Shown here piece by piece: positions 25,016 to 35,109 of a DNA stretch of 64,000 nucleotides. The position numbers and the translations under genes are program-made. Source of the DNA: Polyodon spathula (taxonomy: Eukaryota; Chordata; Actinopteri; Acipenseriformes; Polyodontidae); the NCBI RefSeq assembly GCF_017654505.1, contig NC_054538.1, positions 53,865,786 to 53,929,785 on the forward strand. The letters are read 5' to 3'. Positions within the stretch are counted from its first letter, which is position 1, and every line of letters starts with the position of its first letter. The notes beneath the pieces are model-generated. The model ran no database searches, was not told the origin of the DNA, and was given only the letters and a program-made list of their open reading frames with translations.

Positions 25016-25040
25016 TGTGTGTGTGTGTGTGTATATATAT
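25016..25040. repeat. (TG)n/(TA)n microsatellite
   Basis: Continuation of the simple repeat interrupted by the Tc1 insertion. Confidence 0.8.
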
Positions 25041-25287
25041 AAAATAATAATAATAATAAAAAAAATAAACTGATCACTCCTGTGCTGTTAAGGTGTGAAA
25101 TTAAGTCTGTATTTATACTACTTAAATGTAGTTTACAACAAAAGCAATCTGTTTGACCCCTTGATTATACTTGAAATGCAGGCTACAAACTTGAGAACCG
25201 TATAGAATGACAACCCTGAACTATAAGCGTAGCGAATAGCAATTACAGTTAATTGAGGAGTAATTAAAATCTTTCAGGTGAAACCGC
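25041..25287 (-). repeat. Dispersed 244-bp repeat, copy 2
   Basis: Matches 12268-12511 in the same orientation with few differences (for example AAGCAATCTGTTTGACC against AAGCAAGCTGTTCGACC). The match ends abruptly after GTGAAACCG in both copies. The simple-sequence end and sharp opposite end fit a retroposon on the minus strand. Confidence 0.8.
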
Positions 25288-25289
25288 TG

Positions 25290-28200
25290 GTGCTTCTTTC
25301 ATCCCAGGAGAGCTCCTGTATTCACACAATGGCGTTTATCTGGTTTGTTCTCACCCAGAACTGGAAGTTCAGTGGTGCTTCTGTCCGGTAATGATTTAGA
25401 ATGCTTACTACTTTGAAGTTAACCAGTTTTTTTTTATGCTCTGCAGCGCCCTATTTTGAGAACAGAGCAACAAGCCAAGTGAAGGGTCTAATATATGGTT
25501 ACAGTCCAAAAGCAAAAACAGTTTTATCTTTGGCTCTGATGAAATAGGCACCCTGCCATTGTAACTCGCTGCTGAAATACAGCAATGGATGAATTAAAAA
25601 AAAAAAGAATAATAACCACCATAAACTCCATCTTCAAAACTTCAACTCGGTCAATACATGTATTTACTGAAAGGTATTCTGTCTTATACAGACCTCCATG
25701 TGTATGTACCTGAAGCAAGCATTGTTTCAAAATGGAAAGGTCTTAAAAATGAAGCCATAGTGAGTGGAGGAAATGCTATTACTGTACCCAAATGTTGCTC
25801 ATTGTTGGCAAATGAAACTGTACGTAGTGCTTTAGTTTACTTCGTAAGTTACTGAGTCAGTTACATTTATTGTTTGAGAGCCCTGCTTGTACACTAGATA
25901 ATCCTGTAAGGTCAAACAAACTTGATTCTGATAGTAAGACAACCTGTTTTGTTTTCTGTGAATTATCAACCCAGGTCTTTATCAGAAAAGAAACCAAATC
26001 TAAACACTAACATATTCTTTTATAAATCCCAAGTGAAGTTGTTAGTTATTTATAAACAATACAACATAGATTAAATAGTAAATAATAAAAAGGAAAGACA
26101 AGCGCTTTTATCTCTCTGGTTGTTATCTAACATTCAGTGGAATAGATCCATCACAAAAATGTTCACCTCAGACACTCCCCCATTGTATTAAGACTTGTTA
26201 GAGTTGTAACAGAAAGATACTCCCTCATAATACTTTTTTGGGACCAGCAGAGGGAGCAGGAGCAGGAGTGGGCGTGTGTGCACGTGTGTTTACAAGCCTT
26301 AATGAAAAAGATAAGGTGAAGCAAAAGTGTTTGGTGTCATTAGCGCTTTCACAGTCAGGGCTTGTCTAGCAAAAGAACACCTGTCTGATTGCATGTAATC
26401 AGATTATTTAGGGTGTTTTTTTGTTTTTTTTTTACCAAATGTGGTGGAAGTGGTTGCTGTTTGATTACCATGTCAAATTCCTGCACTTGAAGTGATGTCA
26501 CTTATTAGCAGTTTAGTTCAGAACTATCACTTAAACGTGTTCTGTGGTGTGAGGTACTTTGTTTCCTTTGGGTGTTTTTTGTTGTGAGTCATGACTGCTG
26601 CTGTTGGTAAAAGATTACTTTTTAACATAGCCCAGGAACAGAAAATCAAATAGACAGCTGTAGAATTGTGCGGAAAGTCCCTGAAGGTTCCCTTAGTTAT
26701 AGTAAAGGGTAAAGGGTCTTACTTGTAAAGGGTTTTTAAAGTTTCATCTTTCTATTTGTGTATGTAAATCCCTCTGAGCAGTTAGACAACAATAAGAAAC
26801 AGACCCCATCCTTTCTATGCATGACAGAAAATCTTGCGAAAGATAAAAAGCAGCTGAAAAGTTTGCAGGAATTAAAATAACCATCCAGATAAAAAATAAA
26901 GGATAGTTACGTACAATTTAGAAAACACTTTAAAATATACTGGGTTAGCATTATATTTATGTTTTAATGCCTGTCAACCCTGCCAATATTTACTTAATAG
27001 ATTTTTATCACAGGATCTGTTATTAAGTTAATGTTGTACAAAGTCACCAACAAGTAAAGATTGTAGGTAAGGTGCTGAGGGCTTTGCCTAGGCTAAATTC
27101 ATGGAGCATGTAGCACTGATAAATCCCAGCTTGATGTTTTAAATCAGGGCAAACCATTTTGTTATCACTGACAGTCACATTAGAAGAAATCCCCTACTTT
27201 TCTACACTGAATGCCTGCATGTTTTGCTTGCTGATTTTTAGTGACACATTTCTGTTTTGGGAACCTTGACTATAACAGGAAGCATCTTTAATTAAAAAAA
27301 AAAAAAACTGGCAGATATATCTTTCCTTTAATGTAAACAGCCTGTAATTAAGTAAGAACACGTACATTATATTAGCGGTAAACCATCTTTCTTGTCCTGT
27401 CAGGTCGGTATAATGAAATCATGGGAAAATCATGTTGCAGTTAAGGTCTTTTTATTCACATTTAATTTCAAGGTAACCAGCGAAATAGGTGAGTGCTTCC
27501 TTTTGCATTAGTTGGTTATGAATTCTATAAATGGCCTAGGCTGATGAAGTATGCAGAGAAGTCACATATGATTCCTCCTGAGCATGCAGGCTATTTGAAG
27601 GGAAGCTTATGCCAAGGGGCTAATACAGTTGCTACAGGGACCAATGGCTTAGTCTGTAAGGCTTAGTAGAGAGGAAGCTCTCTGCAGAAACTTCCCTGTA
27701 ATTCTTGTGAGACTCTGCCGCAGAGAAGTACAGGAACAGAGAAAAAGAGAGAACATGTAATGTGTTTTTCCCTACCGAGGTACCTCACAAAGAAAAAAAA
27801 AAATAGGAGGGTGAAAATTCATTCACTAGGAGCTTTCATTTGTCACTGCTGAGGAATTCAAAATACTGCAAAGAGGGCTGTGCTATGCAAGAGAAGGCAG
27901 ACAAAACTAGGAGGGGGAGCAGACAGACCAAATTTTTGTGGTTTACCAACCTAAACTTGTTTCTGTATCTCCCAGGCGATAGGGTTACCTTTTCTTTACC
28001 TCAGCTGTGGCTCAGTTTTAATAATGAACGATCCACACATGCTCAATGTGACGCCCTGCACTGAACCTATCAAAACGCAAAAAGGAACTTTTATATAGCC
28101 CCAGAGAATTGTTTTTCTTGTAATGTACTTTATTGTATGAATACAGTTCTTGTTGTTAAATGTGACATGTTCACATACACATTATACAACTTTGTAACTG

Positions 28201-30290
28201 ATATCGTAACACAATTATCTATATTATACAATTACATTGAGCATTTGTTGTACTAATTAAAAGGCACACCGATGAGGAATGTGTAAGAAACAGTACAGGT
28301 ATATGATATTATTTTAACAAGGTATTGAATGTGTGTAACTCCACGTGTCTGGCTTGAGCATGAAACACAGGACATGTTTTTTTTTTTTTTTTGGTCTTAT
28401 TCATGTACACCAATGATTATTGAAAAGCCCGTTGAAAGAAATATCCCTAAATAAAATAATGTGACAGTCAGTTATGAGTTGAATAAATTATATTCTGTTT
28501 ACACTGCTAGCAAAGTTTTTAAACACTTACTTAATTCAACTTAACTTGCTGTCATTGTTACCTTCTTGTTTTGAATATTTTTTAAACAAGACAAAACAAC
28601 TTACTATTATGTTAGTCCATTGCAGTGGTATTCAATTAAATTCTCTGGCGGGCCAGATAAGGCAATGTCCAAGCCTTGGGAGCCACAAGATGCTCATGGT
28701 GTGCGTATGGGTAGGGGGTTGTTTAAACAGTCATGAAAATCTGACTGGCCAATCACACTTTTCATGACAGAACGTTGCAACACTACACTTGCACCAATCA
28801 ACTAATAACGTGTCGGGAATAACTACTTACAGTGATACAACCACTCACAATGATCACCATTTAATAATAAAAATGCAAAGCATATATATTTTTCCTGATA
28901 TTTTCCTGGCAGTATTCAAATGGCATCTTGCAAACAAATAATTCTACAAATACCTAATGCTATTAAAACAGCATGCTATTAACCTGAATTTTATTAAAAC
29001 TATGAGTTAAATTCATGAGAAATTAATGGACATCTAATTCCCGTTCTTATTGGCTGAATTTCTTACTCTTGCACCGTCTTTGTTTTCGAAAAATGACTAT
29101 GCAGCAGGCATTCAAATTAAGTAATGAAAGCATGTCATTTATTGATGTTGCATTATTTATGTTGCATCTTATTAAGTGCCTGATTAAAATTCTAAATACG
29201 TATCAACACGTTCTAACTCCAATCTGTTGACATATAAGTAAAAAGTTTCTAAATTAAATACACAGCATGACAGTAAACATTTGTTCATTTCACCAAATAT
29301 AGCCAAAGCCAAGCCAATGTACCTTTTGTGCAGAGTGTTTCTGTCATCACTGTTGCCAAACATGTTTTTTTAAGTTCAAATAAATGGTTTATTCAGCTAA
29401 TTTTATTGTGCTTGAATAGTTTTTTGTCTCATTTTCTCTCGCTGTTTGTTGTTTTGTCTGTAAGGGTCTCGCTGTGTGGGGCTGTTGATGCTGAGTCACT
29501 CTTTACCTCACACTTTTTGTAGAATTAGGATCTTAATACTAAGTTGAAATATGTTCAAGTTTGGTTTTGATATTATGCTATGTGGGACTGTCATACTTTT
29601 TGACCCACCCATGAATTTTTACCAATATATTTTCAAAATTATAAATCCCTCTGTACAACTTTTTTCATCTGTCAACGGCTGGTTTACATGCAAATATTTA
29701 AATGTCTCACCATTTTTCACACTATTTTGGGAGTAACTTTTTGGCAATTTGGGTTTACATGTAGTTTTCTTTTAGGGAGAGAAATTCTCTCTTTCTAAAT
29801 TCAAATTACCTAATTATTATTAAAATTTGTGAAGGTATATTTCTGTCAGTGTTCCAATTTGGCCTTGAGCGACAACTGATAGTGTTCAGCTTTCTTAAAC
29901 TGGGTTTCCACAAAGTTTTCTGGTTGTGTTGAAGAACCGCAAGTGCAGTCTGCCTTCAGAAAAATTAAAAATAAAACAAGGGAAACGAAAGAAAACCCAG
30001 ACACAAATACCATGAGAAATATCAACATTCCTTAAGAGAGCGCTTTAACTATTCAAGTACTATTTGCTAAATATTTTTTGACAGCATATATATTTATATT
30101 CATATTATGTACATCATATATAAGCTATACAAGGTTTCCTAGAGAAGGGTAGATTCAGTATTTTTGATCCCTATGGTAGTCTCCAAATGGAGCTTAAATC
30201 CAGCACTTTAGGTCAAATCTACAATAGGCTACCATACTCGCCCACATTTCTCACTATGTAATGTTCTTATAATAATAATAAATACCTCAA
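25290..30290. other. Quiet intronic block
   Basis: About 5 kb of AT-rich sequence without bounded repeats or convincing exons, apart from the weak ORF candidate at 29846-30028. Confidence 0.5.
29846..30028 (-). other. Unassigned 60-codon ORF, possible terminal exon
   Basis: A minus-strand frame whose first half is a hydrophobic stretch encoded by a pyrimidine-rich tract, and whose second half reads ADCTCGSSTQPENFVETQF then KKAEHYQLSLKAKLEH and a TGA. I do not recognise the protein. Because the hydrophobic half coincides with a long pyrimidine tract ending in AAG (or GGCAG), an alternative is a 3' splice site followed by a short terminal exon. It could also be chance. Confidence 0.2.
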
Positions 30291-30395
30291 TCTAATTTCG
30301 GCAGGGAAAGTGCAAGGCTCTCACCAGTTCATGGGCTGGGAGCAAGGCCACCTGAGGTGGATTTAACAACATATAAAGAGAGCTCTCTTTCTTCG

Positions 30396-30551
30396 AAGGC
30401 CCAACACATAGAAGGGGGGGTTCCATCACTGGTGACAAACTGGAGGGGGGTCATTGTCGCTGAGGAGACCTGACAAACAGGAGAGGGGTCACCGTCTGTG
30501 AGGAGACCAAACATACGAAGCGGGGTCCTGCCGCTTAGGGGCCTACACATA
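30396..30551. repeat. Diverged short tandem repeats, G-rich
   Basis: Three to four units of roughly 45 bp. Each has an ACA(A/T)AC(A/T)... opening, a GGGG-rich core, a GTC(A/C)(C/T)-like block and GAGGAGACC or equivalent. They lie just outside the recombinase end of the DIRS/Ngaro element. Confidence 0.5.
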
Positions 30552-30959
30552 AAAGAGACTGATCACGCGATGCTAAAAGGTGGTATTTGGCCGGGGGTTC
30601 CCTTGGCCTCGTGGAGAACCCTCCTCTAAAACATAAATGAGGCGCAGCTTAACAAAGGGTTGAAGAAAGTGGAATCACTAACCCCCCAAAGAATGGACCC
30701 CCGGCTCCCCGCTAAAGACTCCTACATGTGTAGACAGACAAAAAACTGGCAATGCATATAAAAAACAGAAAAAGATAGAACATTTAACACAAGAAAAAGA
30801 AAACATTTAACACGACAAAGGGGTTAGTAAGTTAGCAACTATGTAGACCCGCCGCATAGTGAAAAGGAACCCTTTGGTTGCCCTGGTGGTAAGGTCATCC
30901 CCACTCCGGACATACTAGCAGTGGACTGGTGTGCAGAAGATATTTCAAATGGGGAAAAA

Positions 30960-31877
30960 CAAATGTAAGTTTCAACTGCTGATGAGGTCCAGGGCCCCAT
31001 ATTTTTGACTAGATGCTAGTTAAGTTTTGCTGTTGCTGCTGATGTGGCTGCTCCGAATCTGAATGAATGAGAAGTATTGAATTGCAGGGGAAGACCTGCT
31101 CTGGAAACCAAAGTGGAGAGATGAGAAGTGAACCAATGCCTTGATACAACGGCTTGAATTGGTGAACAAGGGGTCAGAAGATGAAATGGGTTTGCGTTCT
31201 GCAATATATCTCTGCATCGAAGCATATGGGCATAGAGGAGAGTCAATTTTTGAAAGCTGAATGCATTGGCCTTGCCGAAGCTGATCCGTTTTTGAAAGGC
31301 GTAAGAAGAGAATAAAATGGGAATCTAGAATGAGCGTGAGATCACTGCAGCGAATACCCAGAGTAGGAAAGTTGGCAATAGAGGGAACTGTATATTCTGA
31401 GCATCTCAAGAGCCACAAAAATGTGGTTAGTTATATGGTTTCCATTGTTAAGTAATCAAATGGAGGGAAGCAGCCTTGACGGAGGATTGAAATCAAATTA
31501 AAGAGATATGTAGGCAAGAAGGAGAAACAGCCGGAGAGCTCTTAGAGATTCCGCACAGGAGGAGATGGACAGATGGAATTGGTAGTAGAGTTGGAGAAGC
31601 AATGGACATCAAGCGAATTGTATTCCTGACAGATATGATTTGATTGTAGCTGGAGCCAGATGTAAAGAATCCTTTGTGAGTACTGTGAAAGCCATGATCC
31701 AGTCCTGATTGAATGGAGTTGGATTAATCCTGCTTTGGGAATAGAAAGTAACCCAGCCTGTAGAGTACGAGGATCTGGTAGAGGGAGTGAATGCTGAAAA
31801 CATGTAAACTTGCACTGAATTAAGTAGTTTGGTGATAAATAATAATAAGAATAATAATTTGTATTTTTATATAGCAC
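30960..31877 (-). pseudogene. Tyrosine recombinase of the DIRS/Ngaro element
   Basis: Encodes the enzyme that would circularise or integrate element DNA. The N-terminal core-binding part (STRSSYSTGW, then TIKSYLSGIQFA) is at 31815-31609. The catalytic part has LLRCSEY (first Arg region), LSKTDQLRQG, and HSFRFGAATSAAT (His-x-x-Arg box, about 31065-31027). A stop follows at about 31019, and downstream in frame is MGPWTSSAVETY with the candidate nucleophilic Tyr near 30965. Frame changes separate the pieces. All four catalytic signatures are still visible though the frame is broken. Confidence 0.8.
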
Positions 31878-32098
31878 CTTTCATAGTGGACCACCGTCAC
31901 AAAGTCCTTTACAAGAGACTAGGGTGTGTGGACTATGCATCAGTTGCAGATTCACTTGCAACAGCGTCTCACCCGAAAAACAGAGCGAAAGGAAGTGACA
32001 TGCTCAGGTCACATAGTCAGTCAGTGGCTGAACTGGGATTTGAACCAGGGACCTCCTGGTTACAGGCCCATTTCTTTGGCCACTGGACCACACAGTCT
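31821..32098 (-). mobile_element. CORE-SINE with LINE-like 3' tail, nested
   Basis: The minus strand starts AGGAGACTGTGTGGTCCAGTGG. It has the pol III B box GGTTCAAATCC (32046-32036), a CORE-like block (TATGTGACCTGAGCATGTCA) and a 3' end AGGTGCTATATAAAAATACA followed by an ATT-rich tail, resembling L2-type LINE tails. It lies between the RNase H and recombinase parts of the DIRS/Ngaro element, so it was inserted later. Confidence 0.8.
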
Positions 32099-32116
32099 CC
32101 TATAATGGGGTCGCTG

Positions 32117-32545
32117 CTAGAGTTGGCAGGGCTGTAGGAACCAGACGGTGGAATTTGGAAATCTGTAAATAAGAGCATCAGCTGCATTATTATAGATTCC
32201 CAGTAGATGGCAGGGTTGTGTTCGAAAATTATTATTTACTGATATCCATTTTAGCTGCCGCAGTAATTGCATGATAAGAGGGGAACTGGAACAGCCTTTA
32301 ATGATAATATGCACTGTGGATATGTTATCACAGTAGAATAATATTGATTTCTTAGACCAAAGACGACCCCATAGCTGAGCTGCCACAACTGCGGGGTAAA
32401 TTTCAAGAGCTGTGGATTTTTGATGTGGTGATTGGTTTTCGATTACCGTAGGCCATACTCTGGAAAACCACTGATTTGTTTGAGAGACCTCCAAATCCCA
32501 AAAATGACTGTCTGTAAACAAAGCCAAACAGACAGACCGTTCCAA
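32117..32545 (-). pseudogene. RNase H domain of the DIRS/Ngaro element
   Basis: An open minus-strand frame of 142 codons. Motifs match RNase H of this order: LFTDSHFWD (first Asp), STALEIYPAVVAA (Glu), FYCDNISTV (second Asp), CHLLGIYNNAADAL (His/Asp region). It lacks a start of its own and would be read as part of the RT polyprotein. Confidence 0.8.
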
Positions 32546-32581
32546 TGCTGAATAAGAGCGGACTACTTTTTAATGTCCTTT

Positions 32582-33434
32582 CTAGCTTCTGATGAAATAT
32601 TGATAGTCCAAGTTCTGACGATGCAAGAGCAAGTAAACGAGATATAAACGTCCACCCCGGGGAAGGATAATGAGAATTGCAAAGTTGAAATGACCCAGCA
32701 AAGAGAGCAGTGCACGTTTCCTGATCATTTTACTGATCTGAATGTTTTGGATAAGAAAACAAATGTGATTGAGTTTTGACACTGGGAGACTGGCTTCAAA
32801 ATTTTCTGTGTCCAGTATGATTCCTAGAAATTCCAGAGAATGAAGGAGGCTGATTGTTTTTTCTTCTGAAAGCAGGACACCAACTTCTGAAAATAAACTC
32901 AAGATTGGTGATTGCTTCTGCTGGTGGATCTGAAGGAGGAGAGATCAATAGAAAATCATCAATTAGGTGGAGCAGAAATGGAACATGGTATGCATTGAAA
33001 GGTATCCAGCATAGCGCTTCTGAGAGAGTATAGAATATCTTCGGGCTGCTGCGGCAGCTGAAAGTTAACTGAGTAGCAAAATAAAACTTTTCTTCCCAGC
33101 ATATCCCAAACATGTGGCGAAGAGAAGGATGGATTGGCATTACTTTAAATGCGTCTGATATAGCTGCTTTTGCTAACCAAGAACCGTTGCCTGCTAATTT
33201 ATTTGCATGAATTGCATCTGAGATGGTAATGTGATAAAGAGAAAATTGATCATGAGGAATGAGCGAGTTGATGCTGCTGGTGCTTGAGCCCCGCAGTGCT
33301 GATAAATTGATGATGAGACGCTTTTTTTCCTGACATTTTCCAAGTGGCAATGCCAATAGGATTAATTCTGTACATTGGAAATGGGGGAGCTGAAAATGGA
33401 CCAACTGTAAATCCTTTTTTGATTTATTTTTCAA
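32582..33434 (-). pseudogene. Reverse transcriptase domain of the DIRS/Ngaro element
   Basis: Two overlapping minus-strand frames. The first (33434-32796) has KKRLIINLSALR, then AAISDAFKVMPIHPS (motif A Asp in SDAF), FATQLTFSCRSSPKIF (motif B region) and LHLIDDFLLIS (motif C, DD pair kept). A frameshift near 32890 leads into LSEEKTISLLHSLEFLGI and RKRALLSLLGHFNFAI (thumb/connection). The spacing is typical of DIRS/Ngaro RT. It is a pseudogene through the frameshift. Confidence 0.85.
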
Positions 33435-33816
33435 TGAAAGATTGAACTGACTCTGGTTCTTGATTAGCAGAATGGAGGTTTTTGCTTTGAAAGGAGGAAG
33501 AAGGAATTTAAGCCTGGTTGAAAAAATGTTTTCCAGTCTGTCGATTTAAGTAACTGGTGAAAATCTTGTCAGGATGATTCAGAAGTTTTTGTACTGAAGT
33601 GTTTATGGGAGTGGAGACGGAGCATTGAAGAAAGCCACTTGGGAAGTACTGGGAAGATTGCTTTAGAGTAAGCATCCCCACAAGTACTGCACTTGTGAAT
33701 TAAATTGCATTGCCTGTTTGAACAGAAACCAGTATTGAAATTATTCCAGATTCATCTTGTCCTCCTGAAAATCTGATTCTGCACCCATATTTGTCTTGCC
33801 TTGTGGATTGCTCGGT

Positions 33817-33839
33817 GGGGGGGGGGGGGGGGGGGGGGG
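33817..33839 (+). repeat. Poly-G tract (23 G)
   Basis: An uninterrupted G run inside the probable gag region of the DIRS/Ngaro element. It reads as C on the element's coding strand and gives artificial poly-proline frames. Confidence 0.9.
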
Positions 33840-35109
33840 AATGCTGAAGAAAGTATGGAGTTGAGAATGGAGGTTCTGTTTGAATAGTGAGGAGGAGTGA
33901 TGCCAACTATTGATCTGGAGGAGATGATGCTGTGGCCGCCTTCCGGCAGAGAGTTGTTGAGTGACCAGTGGAACTTCAGACCCTGCATGCATTAGCTCTG
34001 AGACTGCTGAAAATCCTGTTGAACAGATCTGAATCAGGTTGTGCCCAGTCAGTGGTGTGGTTATCTGATGCCAATGTAGCTGCTGCTTTTGCTGAGAATG
34101 TTTTTTTGATAGTCAAAAAACATGGTCCTTCAATATCTGTCAGACAGCTCCACCATGTGAAATTCATAGGAGTCTAGTTCAGCTCTGAGGTTTGGGTGTA
34201 CTGAACATAGCACATCTTTGAATATGGCAAAGGGAAGGACTAATTCCCCCAAAGTTACATTTTTGAGTAGTCTGAGGTCTCTGAATTTCAGCAGTAGCAT
34301 GGTTGTAGAAGGGAGGCTTTACTGTAGGGACCGAAGTTAGAGCAGAACCGGAAGTGACTGTAGCGACCGCTGGTTTGTTTACTACAGAAATGGCGGAGAA
34401 TACTGCAAGCGCTGAATTTTGCATCTCTTGCTCAATATTAGACACACGTTTTTCGTTGGCTGGAGGGGCTCCCTGCTGGTTTGATGTTCTGGCTGTTGGG
34501 ATGTCTTGCTTTGATGCAGATTGCTGGCTGTCTGGTTGGGGCTGCTGAACAGCCGAGTGTGGCTGGGGAGCTTTCTTGGGTGGAAAAACTGTTTCAGCTG
34601 AGATGGAATTAAAGTAAAGAAGAAAAAGTGATTCTCGATTACTCCCTGCTGGGATTGCGCTGCCATTTTTTTTAAGGGTCTTTTATGAGCTTGTTGAGCG
34701 TCCAGTCCTTCCAGTACAGTTGCTCAGGAGATGCATGCTGAGCCTGGAGTCACTCGGATTGGCGGAGATTAACTCCATGGGCGGCAGGTAGAAATATAGT
34801 ATCCTGGTCGAGAGGCACCTGTTCAAATCTTACAGAGACGCTGGACGGAGAGGAGAATTGGTGGGCTGATCAGACCCTGATTTGAAGCCACAGGAGAATG
34901 CTCTGCTACAGACAAGAAATCCTGAAAATCGTCTGAATCCAAGAAAGAGAGGTGCTGCAAGTACTCCATATTAATTGCTGCTTTTGTTGATGAGTAATCA
35001 GGTGTGAGTCTTGCAATCTGCTTAAAACGAAAAAACAAGACAGCTACATAGGGTTGACTGATCGTTTAAACAGACCAGATTTGAGTGATGAAAGGAGATG
35101 AGTGATAAG

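Larger units (their letters stand above)
30300..35100 (-). mobile_element. Decayed tyrosine-recombinase retrotransposon (DIRS/Ngaro type)
   Basis: A minus-strand element with domains in the order reverse transcriptase (33434-32582), RNase H (32545-32117), tyrosine recombinase (31877-30960). This order without a methyltransferase fits Ngaro-type members of the DIRS order, which insert with a recombinase rather than an integrase. Upstream (35040-33700) are fragments of a probable gag-like ORF that I cannot confirm. A CORE-SINE is nested at 31821-32098. Neither terminus could be fixed; G-rich tandem units lie beyond the recombinase at 30396-30551. Confidence 0.8.

Noticed and set aside
31829..32137. 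Plus-strand frame reading EPGTSWLQAHFFGHWTT
   Set aside because: This is the antisense of the CORE-SINE tRNA-like head and is seen wherever such SINEs occur.
33700..33992. Proline-rich minus-strand frames
   Set aside because: The proline run is only the complement of the 23-G tract.
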